Notes: generated by a model not told the origin, from the letters alone. A DNA stretch of 64,000 bases from Isoetes taiwanensis (GCA_021234155.1 JAJEKV010000002.1:31735645-31799644); one strand, 5' to 3'. Shown: positions 1 to 12,194, numbered from the stretch's first letter. Program-made: numbers and translations.

Positions 1-3000
1 CTTGCCTTTTGTAGAATCAAAACATGAACGAGAACAAAGTGAGAAATCGATTTCAAAGATTGTAAAGCGAGATAAAATGTTTGGAAACTCGAAACGGATA
101 TAAGACGAGAACAAAGCGAGAGAAGGAATGCGGTAAAAAGCATCGACAAATCCTTACCATTTTGCTCATCATTACCATGCTTGCTTTGCTCATCATTACC
201 ACCGACACGCATAATTTCGGGCGATTTGGATGGTGTCTTTGCAACTGTTGCAGAGGGAAAGCACGGGGCGATCAAGGCTCGAGAAAACTCTAGCTAAGCA
301 AAGTCGAGAAAAGAAGCCCCAAAGCGGAAGTCCGAAGCTTAAGCGACATCCAAAATGGGCAATCGGCAAGAAATTCAGCTGACTCGAAGTCCGTGGGGCT
401 TTTTTCTGTGAGGCCTACTCGAGCCCAATAGAATGAAATATACCGCATGGGCACATAGGCTAAGGATCGATCTTGGACAAACAAGGATTATACCTACTAG
501 TTGCTGCCTATAATTATAGAAATCACGAGGGTTAGAGATTGCATACCTTTTGCTCATACATTTGTATATTTCCTTTGCTCCTGCTCAATCGGAAAAAATT
601 ATTCAATGTCCTCCTTGCTTGGAGAATAGGAACAACGCCTTGCGACCGGATTTTTGCAGGAGCTTGAATGTGAGGATTCTTGGTGTCGAAAAAGGAGAGA
701 ATCAATAGGAAAAGAGGGGTATGAAACGCCGGAAGGCATGAAAACATATGAAAGGAGATGGATGATGGGCAAAAAAAGGCTGGGAAGCTCAAGCTCCGGC
801 GAGCTGCTGGATTGTGAAGAGCCCACGTGGCCGGAATCGAAGATTTGATCCTCCTGAGGAGCCCACAAGGCCGGAATCGAAGAAAAACCGAAAAAAAAAA
901 GGATCGGTCGATCAGATCGGATCGGAGGAGGAAAGGGCATCCGCTCAGGGCGCAGAGGGTCGCAGGGGGTCTGTGTACGAGGGTAGAGGGTTTTGGGAGA
1001 TTGATTAAGGGAAATGGTTTGCGATTAATTAGAGGGGGGGGAGGGCTTTGGGTAACCGGGATTTATCTAATTAGCGGATGGAGTGGTCAATTTAGGGGAA
1101 GGGGGGTTTTGCAAATCCTCAATCATAAAATAATGATACCCGTCTTTTTATCCTTTGAGATCTGTGCAGCAAGAATAAGGACACAGTAGATCAATCATGA
1201 TAATTTGGCCTGTAAAATTCAAATTCATATTGCAGGTGGAGCCCCTATTCGAATCCTAGCAAACACAGTTTTGAGGAATTTTAAGTTTTATAGTCCAATA
1301 TGTGGGACCTTGGGGAGATTGATTCTGAAGAAAAGGATAGGGTTTTGAATGGTCCTCGTGATTAATAAACCATTCCTTGGCTGTTACATCTGCACCTGCA
1401 AGTGTACATGGGGACCGGCGGAGGACAGATATCTACTTATCATTTCATTTTTCAGAGAACCTCTGCAAAAGGCCACTGGTCTTTTTATTTCCTCGTGAGC
1501 TTGCTACATTTGAACCATACACATAACAAGTTGCTAGCTAGCTAGATAGCTAGAAGCTCTATTTAGGCCATCTTTTCATTTAAGAACATAACATTTTGTC
1601 CAACTTTTTGTACATTAAATATGAATGTAAACACTTATGACCCTTTAAGGTGTTCTTTACTAAAAGATGGTCTCCTATATATGGGTGCATTTCACACTCC
1701 AAGATGGTGTTGATGGTTACCCTAGATATGGTGTCATGGCCACATCCTAGCTGTTCGATGCTTCAATCTCTTGGAATCACCAATGTCTAGGATTTGACCA
1801 CAACACGACATCCAGGTTAGATATATTATCTTGGGCGGTTGGATAATTTATGATGATCTCATAGTTATAGGTGTATATGAATGATAGTGAACCTCGAGCC
1901 CTTAGAGTTAGAGGTGATATCCACATTTAGCCAATGATCTAGACTGCTTATGTTGAAAGGGTTCATGGTTGATAGCATGATTGTAGTATTCGGTATCAAC
2001 CTCGTGGTACTGTTATAAGGCACCAAGCAAGCCCAAAGACATTTCTTGAATGCTCTGATATGAGATGCCAACCAAACCCAAAGGATATTTCTTTAATGCA
2101 GTTTACCTGTCTCGATCATGCCCCGTAAAACAATATAGAGATCTTAGTATTCTCATCGTGTGTAGGCCTACTTATCCAATTAATATTAGGGATTCATTTG
2201 TTATCCACATTGTGCACATTAACCTTATGATTTGAATTCTTCATGCGATTGAATAATTAGCCACATTAACTTGAAAAATTGAGTTATGATCGACATTAAC
2301 CTTAGGAATTGAATTTTTATGAACATCAACCTTAGGAATTGAATTCTCCACAAATGAATAATTAGCTTAAATTTATTACTAGGTCCATTGAGTCTTGTTG
2401 GGAATTCTAGGTATTAGGACTTGATTTGCGAGGTGTTCAATTCCACGAATTTGGTAGTTAGAATTCATAACAATTTTATGATGGGTATTCGACCATGGTC
2501 GGAAGTAGTTAATGCACACCAAGTTATCCACATTGACCTTAGTTATCTGGATCAGAATTAGAATTTGGACATTCATGGTGCGTCTCATATCCTTGCAGCG
2601 AGAATTCCCCAATAATTTGATAAAAACGTACATGGGTTATGTCATATTTGACGAAAACATATGCACATGGGGTATGTCACAATGTATCCTTGACCTAAAT
2701 TGGGATGCAAGAAATTGACTTTGCTATTTTTATTAGCCATTTGTGCAAGAGACCGTGGCACGAATGTTGGTGGCAAAACTATGCCAAATGAAAAGAGATT
2801 TGATAAACAATTTAAGTAATATTAAACGTTTTTTTTTTTTTTTTTTTACCCTTTGGGTGATTTGGGATGCTTCATCGCTTGAGATGCCTCTTTACCTTGA
2901 TTGTCTTTTCATATCAGTTTTGATAGTTATCTCTATGCTCAATAGGAAATTTGTTTGCTTGCTAAGTTTGTTATCGTTTGAGGTAGGAGATTGGTATGTA

Positions 3001-3182
3001 CCAAACTCATTTGTTTTGTGGTTTTGTGTTATAGCTTTGAGAATAAGCTTTTGCTAGTGTTGACGTGAGTTTGGAAGAAAGAAGGTGAACAAGACAATAT
3101 CAAGTAAGTATCTACCCCCCTCCATTGTTGTCTTGAGGCGTAAATAATTTATCTAAAATAGGACGTACGTAAAGAAAGCATC
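1..3182. other. Intergenic DNA, no recognisable gene
   Basis: I see no supported gene here; the open frames are short and unlike any family I know. There is a short direct repeat (GGCCGGAATCGAAG near 830 and 870), a (GCTA)-rich patch near 1530-1555, a cluster of short repeats sharing CCTTAGGAATTGAATT at about 2220-2360, and an 18-base T run near 2830. The stretch just before 3183 lies upstream of the decayed Helitron, but I could not find a 5' TC terminus in it. Confidence 0.5.
2215..2360. repeat. Short degenerate tandem repeat, TTAACCTTAGGAATTGAATT type
   Basis: Three to four imperfect units of about 35-50 bases share the core CCTTAGGAATTGAATT, or a diverged form, preceded by ACATTAA or ACATCAA. 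No coding role is visible. It is a small local duplication inside AT-rich intergenic DNA. Confidence 0.5.
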
Positions 3183-5159
3183 ATGGAGGATAATGATAGA
3201 ATTGTAGAAGGGGATGTAGCTGAGAGATATAGAAAGAAAAGCCACGACAGAGAGAGCGCTATGCAAATTTGACCGAGGGAGATAGGGAGAGGATACGAGA
3301 AAGAACTAGAGAGCGTGCAAGGCAACGACGAGCTAAAATATTAGAAGAAAGAAGTGTACAACAAACAGCTACAGCTGTGGATCAGCAGAGTGGTACGATA
3401 AATTTGAATAGTTCTGCTGAAGAGTGTTACATAGATTTAGCTGAACATAATATAGAAAAAGAAGGCGATGTAAGAGAAGAGAACATTATGCCAACTTATC
3501 GAGAAGATAAGCGAGAGCATACGTCAAAAAAAAGAGAACACTATGCAAGCCTACCCGAGGGAGGACAAGGGCGTGATCACGATATAGAAGGGTAGAACGC
3601 TTCGCAAGTTTAACCCGATTGGACGGGGATAGGATCGAGAGATGGAGAGAGGCGTTATACAAAGCTTTGGGAGGGCGATCGGCGAGAATGCGACAAGGGA
3701 GGTAGAGCACTATGCACAACTATCTGAGGATGATAGAGAGAATATACGGCAAAGAAACGTAGAACGATATGCAAGTTTGAATGATCAAGATAGATTTAGA
3801 ATGAGACAAAGGGCTAGAGAGCGTTCAGGACGATCCCACTCTATGCATATACTGCAGAGAGATGTAACATCTGAAACTGTAGATACCATATCAACATCGT
3901 CAAACCAAACACAAATTCTAGGAAATGGTACTACGGGAGGGGTAGCATTAGAGGCTTCGGCACATTGGCGATCTCGTGCGCGACAAATGAATGTCGCAAT
4001 TAGTCGAACATATGCTATGTGCTCTTGGATTAAAAGATGCACATATTGTCAAATCCCGTTGCTCAACGTGGAGAATGATGGATTCTGTTGCAATAAAGGG
4101 AAATGGTTATTGCCTGTCCTACCCCTTTACCCACAACATTGAACAACCTATACGATGTGCAAGAATTTGCGAAGTTAGCAAGAAAAGTGAATAGGTTATT
4201 CTGCTTCAGCGTGCTTGGAGTGAGTGGTGGATTCGTAAATTTGGATTTTCCTTCATCCGTAACTATTACAGGGCGAACATATCATCGAAGTCTGACCCGA
4301 CCACGAATCGGGGCATCAATACATTGGTATGTGTATGGCGAGTTTGAAAGATATGAACAAGGTCGAGCGGCAAAGTACCATTCCAATGGATTGCTATTGT
4401 CAGTTCGATCCTTGATCAAGTCAACCCATTCATTCAAAACCTTCGAACTATGGGAAGCATGCATGTACCATCGGCATACATTACAATTCAAGGGGCAATT
4501 GCGAGTAACGAAATAGCAGCCATTGCAGGCACGCTAGTATCTGGCCAGACATTTGTCCTCGGTAGCTGGTTTTGGGTTGGAGTGAAGGAGAACCAACTTT
4601 CATGAACATCCTAGATCCTATGTATGAACCGCTGCAATATCCGCTTTTCTTCCCACATGGTACTATTGGATGGGGGCTTGGAAATGAACATGGCCTTACA
4701 CAATTGCAGTGGTACAGGACTAGATTGCTATACGAGGGCGCTTTCTTCAATTAGGTGCGTCTATCGCGGAGAATATCTGGTCGACATGTATTCTAGGGTA
4801 GAGGACTTTCGATTAAACTACTTGAGCGCCATCATTAGGAATAGAAGAGTGCAATATGATGAGGACTATTCTGAAAACGCGAAAACGATGCTCATGAGTG
4901 ACATTATTTTACCATCGTCCTTCTTGGGGTGTCAGAGATGGTGCTCTGTCCAAGTCACAGATGCATTAGCACTGTCTAGATCAAAAGGTCGTCCAACATT
5001 ATTCATCACTATGACTACGAATCTTGATTGGCGGAAATACAAGCCCGACTAAGACCGGGACAAAATGCATCCGACATTCCTATGATTGTCATTATTTGTT
5101 TCCATGGAAGATTACAACGTTTAAAGGGCTGCTTCATAAATTCTTCCAATGCATATCAT

Positions 5160-5590
5160 ATGTGATACTTGATCATAGAATTTCAAAAGCGTGGATTGCC
5201 GCATGCTCATCTCGTTTTGCGACCGAACTTCGACATACCAATCGAGTGCATAGATGAGATGATCTCGGTGAATTGCCCTCACGATCCCATTCTTGAGGAC
5301 AAGTTCAAAATTTATGATGCACGAGGCACACCGAAGGTGTTCTCCAAATGGCGATCCTTGTTGCTATAAGTATCCAAAAGATGTCAACCCAACAACATCT
5401 TGATTGAAGGGTTACGTCACGGTATAGACGGAGAACTATAGACGATGTATGGGTGGTTCCATACAATGCCTTCCTCCTACATGAATTGGATTGTCGCATT
5501 ATGGTGGATGTTGCATCGACAGTCCATGTATTCTCCTACCTTTATGGTTACATTTACAAAGGATTCGACACTGCTAGTTTTCAAGTAAGC
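5160..5590 (+). pseudogene. Helitron Rep (HUH endonuclease) segment
   Basis: Two frames together hold the catalytic core of a Helitron Rep. FQKRGLPHAHLVL carries the His-x-His metal-binding pair (CAT GCT CAT at 5202-5210). About 340 bases on, in another frame, FSYLYGYIYKGFD matches the tyrosine motif region. At least one frameshift separates them (after about 5369). In the family the histidines hold the metal and the tyrosine attaches covalently to the nicked strand. This copy cannot make one continuous Rep. Confidence 0.8.
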
Positions 5591-6254
5591 CAAGAACGGC
5601 ACTCGGCTTTCATACCACCGTCCTTAAACAATCAAGATGAAGCGGCTGCAGAATCCTTGTCAAGAAACAATGGTCAAAGAGGAAATACCACATGCCAACT
5701 ATCAGGGCATGCACCATCTGAAGAAACCGCTAGCCGACCTCCTAAAAATGAAATCTGAGGATTACTTGAGGGCGCGTTATCTATCGGCAACAGAGGCGGC
5801 GTGGAGAACAATGTCATATGACATAACAAATAAGTCTCCTGCCGTCAAATGCTTGCCCCTACATATGCCACGTTTGAACACGAGGTCACTATTAGATCGA
5901 TATTTCTTGCGTCCTCTGGATCTCGAGTTTGATGCCATCACATACATCCAATACCATGAACAATACACGTTGTCTATATACAACCCGACATTAGGAATTG
6001 AATTTGGAGCCCACGTGGAACAAGAGCGGGAGGGGTTCACGAGGAACGTAGTGAGGAAGAGGGTAAGGCAGCCAATTATATGTAGGATACGTTTGTTATT
6101 GCCTCGAGTGGGAGAGGCATTCTACTTGAGACAAATCCTGCTGCACTGCCCTGCGAGGACATGGGATGAACTGAAAGTCGTTAATGGACAACAATATGAA
6201 ACGTACCAATAGGCTGCAGAGGCAGAAGGGCTGCTTGCAGCACATAACGAAGGT

Positions 6255-7961
6255 GTGTTAGTGATGGAAGAAGCTGTTTCCTTATCATTGAGTCCCAAAC
6301 AACTACGATTTCTTTTTGCCATGGTACTGCTGGATCAAGGTCCAGCGATTGAACTATGGAGCAGGTCCAAAGCAGCAATGAGTGTCGACATGCTAGACGA
6401 GTACCCAAATGAAGAAACAATCGCCTTTAATGAATCCCTTCATTTAATCAACAACATTCTAATGCAACATAGTACCAATATCATGGCGTTTGGTCTCCAG
6501 CTACAGCCTCGTCTTGGAAGAGATGTCATGCATGAATTGCGAAAATTCTCGGACCATGGACAGTACTTAGATCAGGTAATGCAAATGACGAGCATAATGA
6601 AAAATGACCAACAAAAGATATACAACTTCGTTCGAGAATGGCTTGAATCCCCAGAAAGCAATCAACCTTTGTTCATCGATGGAAAGGCCGGCAGGGGTAA
6701 AACATTCCTACTAAATTGCATATGCCTGTTGATACGAGGCATGCAAGGTATAATTCTCCCATGCAGTACGACAGCATTAGCAGGTCTTCAGTACCCGGGA
6801 GGACGAACGGCACACTCATTGTTCCAAATCCCCGTAGAAGAAAATAATGCAGGGCTTCATTCGATGATAGAACATGATTCTGGAGCAGCAGACCTGCTCA
6901 TTGCAGCTAGAGCCATCATCTGGGATGAATTTCCAATGGCCAATAAAGCTGTCATAGAAAGTGCCCATCATCTAATGCAACGACTGTGCAGGAACAGTCT
7001 TCCCTTTGGAGGCAAACATTTCATTGCTTCTGGAGATTTTAGACAAGTCGCACCTGTCGTAAAAGGAGGGGGAAGAAATGCCGCATATAACGCATCCATA
7101 AAATCCTCGCCGTTGTGGCAAACTTTTCGTGTGATGAGATTGGAAGAACCGATACGTAACGCAGATGACCCTGAACTAATGAATTTTGTCGATCATATAG
7201 GAGAAAATTGGGAGGAGTCGACGGTCTCACTAGATATATTCAATATAACTACTAGCGTAGAAGATAGCGTTAAATTTTTGTATCCGTTTGACGTATTGCG
7301 CAATCCAGCTTCATGCAAGACACGAAATACATTGTCGACAATTAATAAGAGTGTTGATAGCTTTAACGATCGCATTCTTAGTAGAGTTCCTAATCATGAC
7401 AAATTGTATTATAGTCACGACCACATCACGGAGCAAGATGAAATCATACATGACCACCCCTATGCAACTTCAGATTTTCTTAATCACTTCACACATTCTG
7501 GAATACCCAACCACGAACTGAAGCTTAAAGTAGGGGCCATATACCGCATTATGAAACGATTGGACATGGAAAAGGGCCTGGTAAAAAATGCGAGAGTTAT
7601 GGTCGTGTCAATGCACGCAAAATTTGTCACGGTGAAAGTACGAGACGAGGCATCCCAGGACGATGCATGTACATACCCGATTTCTAGAACTGACTTTTTC
7701 TATCAACCAGAGAACCGGCCCTGGACCATTCACAGACGACAATTGCCACTCCGTTTATCTTATTCGACCACCTTCAATAGCTGCCAGGGGCTGACATTGG
7801 ATTGCGTTGTCATTGACCTGTGTACCGATGTATTTGCACATGGCCAGTTATACACGGCTCTTACTCGCATGCAGAAGAGAGAAGATGCACTCATCCTCCT
7901 CTTACCAGAGAATACATCGAGGCGTACCAAAAATATCGTCTATAAGGAGCTCCTCTGTTGA
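6255..7961 (+). CDS. Helitron PIF1-like helicase domain (open remnant)
   Basis: This frame stays open for 568 residues and covers the SF1B helicase half of the Helitron protein. Visible motifs are the Walker A loop GKAGRGKT (residues 143-150), Walker B IIWDEF (221-226), a segment with SYSTTFNSCQGLTLD (QGLT at 511-514) and the motif VI region YTALTRM (533-539). The usual glycine-rich GPGGTGKT is changed to GKAGRGKT, but Lys and Thr of the P-loop are kept. The listed ATG is only the first one in the open frame. In an intact element this would be the C-terminal part of a larger RepHel protein, so translation from here is doubtful. Rep-domain pieces lie immediately upstream in other frames. A relatively intact helicase beside a shattered Rep suggests recent decay. 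Confidence 0.85.
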   Translation: MLVMEEAVSLSLSPKQLRFLFAMVLLDQGPAIELWSRSKAAMSVDMLDEYPNEETIAFNESLHLINNILMQHSTNIMAFGLQLQPRLGRDVMHELRKFSDHGQYLDQVMQMTSIMKNDQQKIYNFVREWLESPESNQPLFIDGKAGRGKTFLLNCICLLIRGMQGIILPCSTTALAGLQYPGGRTAHSLFQIPVEENNAGLHSMIEHDSGAADLLIAARAIIWDEFPMANKAVIESAHHLMQRLCRNSLPFGGKHFIASGDFRQVAPVVKGGGRNAAYNASIKSSPLWQTFRVMRLEEPIRNADDPELMNFVDHIGENWEESTVSLDIFNITTSVEDSVKFLYPFDVLRNPASCKTRNTLSTINKSVDSFNDRILSRVPNHDKLYYSHDHITEQDEIIHDHPYATSDFLNHFTHSGIPNHELKLKVGAIYRIMKRLDMEKGLVKNARVMVVSMHAKFVTVKVRDEASQDDACTYPISRTDFFYQPENRPWTIHRRQLPLRLSYSTTFNSCQGLTLDCVVIDLCTDVFAHGQLYTALTRMQKREDALILLLPENTSRRTKNIVYKELLC

Positions 7962-8324
7962 TAAGGTATTTTTTTAGCTCTTCTTTGTAGTGTTCACAAA
8001 GCATGATATATATTTACATCCCAAAAGATATAACAATGGGTTGTATCGATCCGCAAGGAGTTAAACTCCAAGTAAGGTATGTCCTCTGCCTTTCATATGT
8101 ATGGTATTGTATAGTTTACAAAAGATGATGTAGCAGTGTATCGTCTGCAAGAAGTCGAACTTTAAGTAAGGTATGTCTTTTGCCTTTCACAGGTACCATT
8201 TTATGTGATGATCCTCTAAAAAAACTATGTGCTAACGTGTGTTTTCTCTGGCTACTATTTAGACAGGTACATACGACTTCTTTAGTCCTCTTCTATAGAT
8301 GACACCATTCAGATAAGGTATGCC

Positions 8325-8330
<6 letters not shown>
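7962..8330. repeat. Helitron downstream region with direct repeats and poly(A)
   Basis: Downstream of the helicase stop there are two imperfect copies of a unit containing GTATCG, then GCAAG, GAGTTAAACT or GTCGAACTTT, then AAGTAAGGTATGTC and GCCTTTCA (about 8040-8100 and 8140-8200). A third short ATAAGGTATG echo occurs near 8313, followed by an A run at about 8324-8352. This is probably the untranslated 3' part of the Helitron. No hairpin plus CTAG end was found. Confidence 0.4.
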
Positions 8331-8358
<28 letters not shown>

Positions 8359-8477
8359 CCCTGCCCATACGATAGATGACGTGCTATCTGATTACCATGG
8401 GATTCCCTCTCATTCATTTTTTTTTTTCGCTTTGAGGAATTGAAAAGAAAGGCAACAAAGGAATAGAATAAATAACC

Positions 8478-8785
8478 ATCGTGATGCCAGCCTAGTGGTC
8501 AAGCTATTGGTAATAGGTGACCCCTATCCAAAGCCCAAAACCCATCGGACGTCATTAGATGCAAAAATAAATGAAAAAGAACATCCATGGTATATGACCT
8601 AGTGGTCAAGCTATTGGTAATGGGTGACCCCCATCCAAAAGCCATATCCCGCTGACTGTCATCGGATGCAAAAATAAAATAAAATAAATGTCCATCGCGG
8701 TAACAGCTTAGTGGGCCGTCGGTAATGGGCAATCCCCACCTAGTCCCAAAACCCACTGGCTGTCATCGGATGCCAAAAGAAGAGA
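8478..8785 (+). repeat. Three tandem tRNA-like short repeats (SINE-like trimer)
   Basis: Three units of about 105-120 bases follow head to tail. Each starts with a tRNA A-box-like stretch (GCCTAGTGGTCAAG, ACCTAGTGGTCAAG, GCTTAGTGGGCCG), continues through GGTAATGGGTGACCCC or a close variant, and ends TCATCGGATGCAAAAATAAA or similar. The A-rich unit ends and pol III A-box-like heads suggest a tRNA-derived SINE, but no clean B box is visible. The three units differ by many substitutions, so the array is old. Confidence 0.55.
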
Positions 8786-8968
8786 TGGGACACACAATAA
8801 AGGGAATCCCATGGTAGTCGGTTATAGCACCTATCTATCCTCTGGGCACAAAACAAACGGCAATAATGCAGGTTCAACTCCTGCATGTTCTCTCGCACCT
8901 CAAGCATGTCCAGAACTGAGATCTATTCGACTTATCACAAAAGTTCTTTTGCAGCGGGTTGGACAAAA

Positions 8969-9001
8969 GAAATGTTCGCGGCCGCCGCGATAAATTTCTT
9001 G
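8969..9001. repeat. GC-rich palindromic motif, copy 1
   Basis: GAAATGTTCGCGG continues through GCCGCCGCGATAAATTTC, an imperfect inverted repeat. Nearly the same sequence in reverse orientation occurs at 16354-16395, and the core GTTCGCGGCGGCC recurs at 18265. It looks like the end, footprint or complete tiny copy of a palindromic transposable element. Confidence 0.5.
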
Positions 9002-10481
9002 TAGAAACAACTCAAATTAGCCCTCACATTAATAAAAGAGGAAGTACATTGAAGGCGCCGCTTTAATTCACAGTCTTGTTTCTTGCACATTATATCAACT
9101 AAATGAGTTGAACACTACAAAAGCCCCTTTAATAAGACTCTGTGTTGCGAAAAACTTAGTCCCAATAGAATTCTTTGACCTAGTCCCAATAGAATTCTTT
9201 GACCGGACACTATACAGTTGCTCATGATTCACCATCTGAAGTTTGGATCCAATTCCAGAAATGCCCTTTTGTTCCTATAAATTGAAGTGTTTTTGTCATA
9301 TACTACTATACATTAGCATGTTTGCATATCCAAAAGAGTGTTTTTAACATGTATTACTGTAGTACCATCTGTTGTAAAGAACATGATGTTTCTTGTATGT
9401 ACCAAAGTGCAAAAGACACAAAAATGGCATATGTTACCTCTTCCATAATTTGTATCATCACCATTCTCATCCGATCAAACTATCTGCGCCCGAATTTGGT
9501 TAGACTTCCAAAATTGGAAACCTCCCAAATTTTCCTATATGGAAACCTCCCCAAGCTTCCATATGGGAAAATTGGGGAGGTTTCCACTAAGATTAGAATT
9601 TTTTATCAACAAGATCTACACCTCATAAATGCCAGAATTTAATATGAACGGCGAGATTGAATTGCCCCTTTCCCTGATTTCATACATGAATTTTGGGGCT
9701 TTTGGAGCTCCTCTTCTGTAGCAAAACAGAAGCGCAAAAAACTCTTTCTTATTCAAGTGATTCAAGTGGAGGCCCTGCCTTTGCCGGACCAAATTTTCAT
9801 TTTGTATGAAGGTAAATCAGATCATGCTGCTAACAGAAATGTTTCAAGTTTTCATTCTATTTTTCCTATTCTTCGTTGTGAAAAGTTCACAGTGGTGTAA
9901 ATGCCCAATCCTTTCCATTTTATTTTTGTTCATCGATATGCCGATCGTCTCATCTGCTTCTGCTTTTTGTCATTCTTTTGCCATCTCCTCATCTGCATGT
10001 TCTCCGGTTGCCATGTCCGAATTGATATGTTATGCCTTCATCTTCGTTTTCCACTTCCTTTGCTTGCCCTGTGCTATATGTATGATGTACCCATATCTTC
10101 CTTCCATCTGTCCAGGTCTATGCTTGATTTTTACTAGAATATATCCATGCACCATACACAATATTAGCCATCTGTTATACTTACGTGTAAATTTTATTTG
10201 CTTATAGCCTCGAAACTCAAAGAGTTCATGTAGCTAATAATACTCCTCCTACTATCGCAGAGTAAGCTATATGTAAACTTTACAGATTTTTTCCTAGATT
10301 AAATTATTCACAGGCACTGGAGCTTGTTGTAGGTTGATTTTGCTTTAATTGAAAATTACAGAGTTTCTTCCAGCCGTTACATATTTGATAACATTGTTAG
10401 AAGTGTCTGATATGACAGTGGAAGTTCTTCAGTCAGAGCAAACAGGGGAAGTGATATAAAAAATGCCTAACATTTGCCTAA
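9002..10481. other. Intergenic DNA, short duplications only
   Basis: No gene is supported. AGTCCCAATAGAATTCTTTG occurs twice in direct tandem near 9160-9207. A copy of the GGAAACCTCCCC hairpin repeat lies at about 9519-9590. The open frame at 9806-10207 codes a hydrophobic, Cys-rich peptide with no known domain and looks like chance in T-rich DNA. Confidence 0.4.
9519..9590. repeat. GGAAACCTCCCC hairpin repeat, isolated copy
   Basis: GGAAACCTCCCAAATTTTCC is followed by GGAAACCTCCCCAAGCTTCC and then the inverted arm GGGGAGGTTTCC, so the stretch can fold into a hairpin. The same roughly 20-base unit is arrayed at 21596-21643 and 21787-22080. Confidence 0.65.
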
Positions 10482-11309
10482 AAGTCGTATTTAATTAAAG
10501 TGGGACTCATTCCATTCCCACTTTTTTGCGGAACTCTGTTAATTTACACAAAAAGAAGCACCTCGACCCGAAAATTGGCCATAATTGCAATTTCTGTCTA
10601 TTAGTGTGCATCCAAGATTTTCTTCCAGTTTTCCTAGATAGCATGGCGAGATGAAGACAATGCAACGTAAACATAAGAATTTCATTACCAAAGGTTCTAA
10701 TGGAAAATTAATTTTTATTAATAAATTGAGTCGAGAACAAGAACAATGCAACTCAAACATAGGAATTTCATTATAGATTGAAACCAAAGTTCTAGTTGGA
10801 AAAGATTCTTAGTTGAACATTTTGGCTCTATTTTCTTAGGTGGGTAGACAAGAGATCACAAATTCCAACGAAAATTAAACAAATTGTTTACTTAATCACC
10901 AAAAAATACTAGTTTTGAGATACCTTATATTTATAAATGGGCTCATTACAATATATATTACAGTGGGTGAAGAGACCATAGTGGTCGTATGGGCATAATG
11001 ATTACACCCTCTTCACACATGAACCTCCTAGTGCAAAGGGCGCGTGGAGCTCTCTCCAAGTCATAGAGCAACTTTACGGCGATAGAAATTTGTATAAGAA
11101 GTTCCTTCATGGGTCACGTGCTTGTATGTCCAACTGATGTCACCACCCTCTTCTCGGCATCTTTCTTCAATGAATTGGTCTTTTCATTGCTCCCAAGCAT
11201 GTACTATCTGGTCGAGATAAGGACTGCAAAAGACAAAATCAAGTTAGTCAAGTGATGCTTCTGAGGGCAACTCAAATAAAATAAAACACAGTTCTTAGGG
11301 CCATTTTTG

Positions 11310-11860
11310 AAAAATCACCGGGGCTGAGAACCTTTCGACTTCGCGAGTCGAGAAAGGCGGCTTCGAAGGGAAAACATTGGTCGGAAGGACTTTTCGACTC
11401 GCTGAGTCGAAAGAAGCGGCTCAAAAAATTTGGTTTAGGGGTTGAGAAGGCCTTTCTCGACTCGCGAGTCGAGAAAGGCAACTCAAGGGGAAAAACGCAG
11501 GTTTTAGAGGTCAGAAGGTCTTTCTCGACTCGCGAGTCGAGAAAGGCAGCTCAAGGCGAAAAACGCAGGTTTTAGGGGTCAGAAGGCCTTTCTCGACTCG
11601 GCGAAGTGAGAAAACCAAGGCTTAAAAACGGTGTTTTAGGGGTCGAAGGTCTTTCTGACTCGCCGGAGTCGAGAAAGGGCGCTCAAGGCTTAAAAACGCG
11701 GGTTTTAGGGGTCGAGAAGGCCTTTCGACTCGCTGAAAGTGAAAGGCAACCAAAACTAAAAACGCAGGTTTTAGGGTTGGGAGGCCTTTCGACTCATGAG
11801 TCGAGAAAGGCGGCTTTTAAAGCTTAAAAACGCAGGTTTGCCCGGTCGAGGAAGGCAGCT
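11310..11860. repeat. Palindromic minisatellite built on TCTCGACTCGCGAGTCGAGA
   Basis: About seven units of roughly 75-85 bases carry a perfect or decayed 20-base palindrome (TCTCGACTCGCGAGTCGAGA), followed by AAGGCGGCTCAAGG or a variant, AAAAACGCAGGTTTTAGGGG and TCAGAAGGCC. Units in the middle (11451-11600) are the best preserved and outer ones drift. Short frames run through it on both strands but only because the period is tolerant, so I do not call a protein. It lies inside the 25-bp-TIR block. A related CGACTCACTAGTCGAGAA occurs near 14240. Confidence 0.85.
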
Positions 11861-12194
11861 CAGAGTGAAAAATGCAGTTCTAAGGCCCTCCAAAATAAAA
11901 AACGCAGATCTAAAGCTCTCAAGATGAAAAACACAAGTCTAAGGCCATTTAGAGTGAAAAACACAACAGGTCCGAGGCGGTAAAAAATGATTAACTTTCA
12001 AACATCATATCATAATACTATACCTTTGTTCAAATGTAATCAAACATACAACAAATGTGGCGAACCTACTTGCCTACAAACATAGTTTTCTACCTCCAAT
12101 ATCATAGAGTGCAAATCATTATTAGTTGCACCATATCCTATGTATTTTCTAAGTGCGCACCATACCTATGCATTTTCTATGTATACATAGACCA

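Larger units (their letters stand above)
3183..7961 (+). mobile_element. Decayed autonomous Helitron, Rep/helicase coding region
   Basis: The parts of a Helitron RepHel protein follow one another on the plus strand in several frames, so the gene is broken by frameshifts and stops. An Arg/Glu-rich N-terminal region has repeated 'ERYASL..DR' type units (about 3183-3840). A Cys-rich segment with CTYCQ and FCCNKG follows (about 4035-4140). The HUH Rep motif GLPHAHL lies near 5193-5213 and the tyrosine-motif segment YIYKG near 5550. A segment reading SATEAAWRTM precedes the PIF1-like helicase (6255-7961). Helitron Rep nicks and joins DNA for rolling-circle transposition and the helicase unwinds it. 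I found neither a clear 5' TC end nor a 3' hairpin plus CTAG for this copy, so its borders are unknown. The mixed frames mean this copy is inactive. Confidence 0.9.

Noticed and set aside
309-410. Hairpin between AAGCCCCAAAGCGGAAGTCC and GAAGTCCGTGGGGCTT
   Set aside because: Only scattered matches between the arms; not clearly better than chance.
3486-7375. Minus-strand frames opposite the Helitron
   Set aside because: Shadows of the Helitron coding sequence, with no independent domain.
9806-10207. 133-codon hydrophobic membrane protein
   Set aside because: T-rich DNA gives hydrophobic frames by chance. An overlapping frame is open too, with no domain or homologue recognised.
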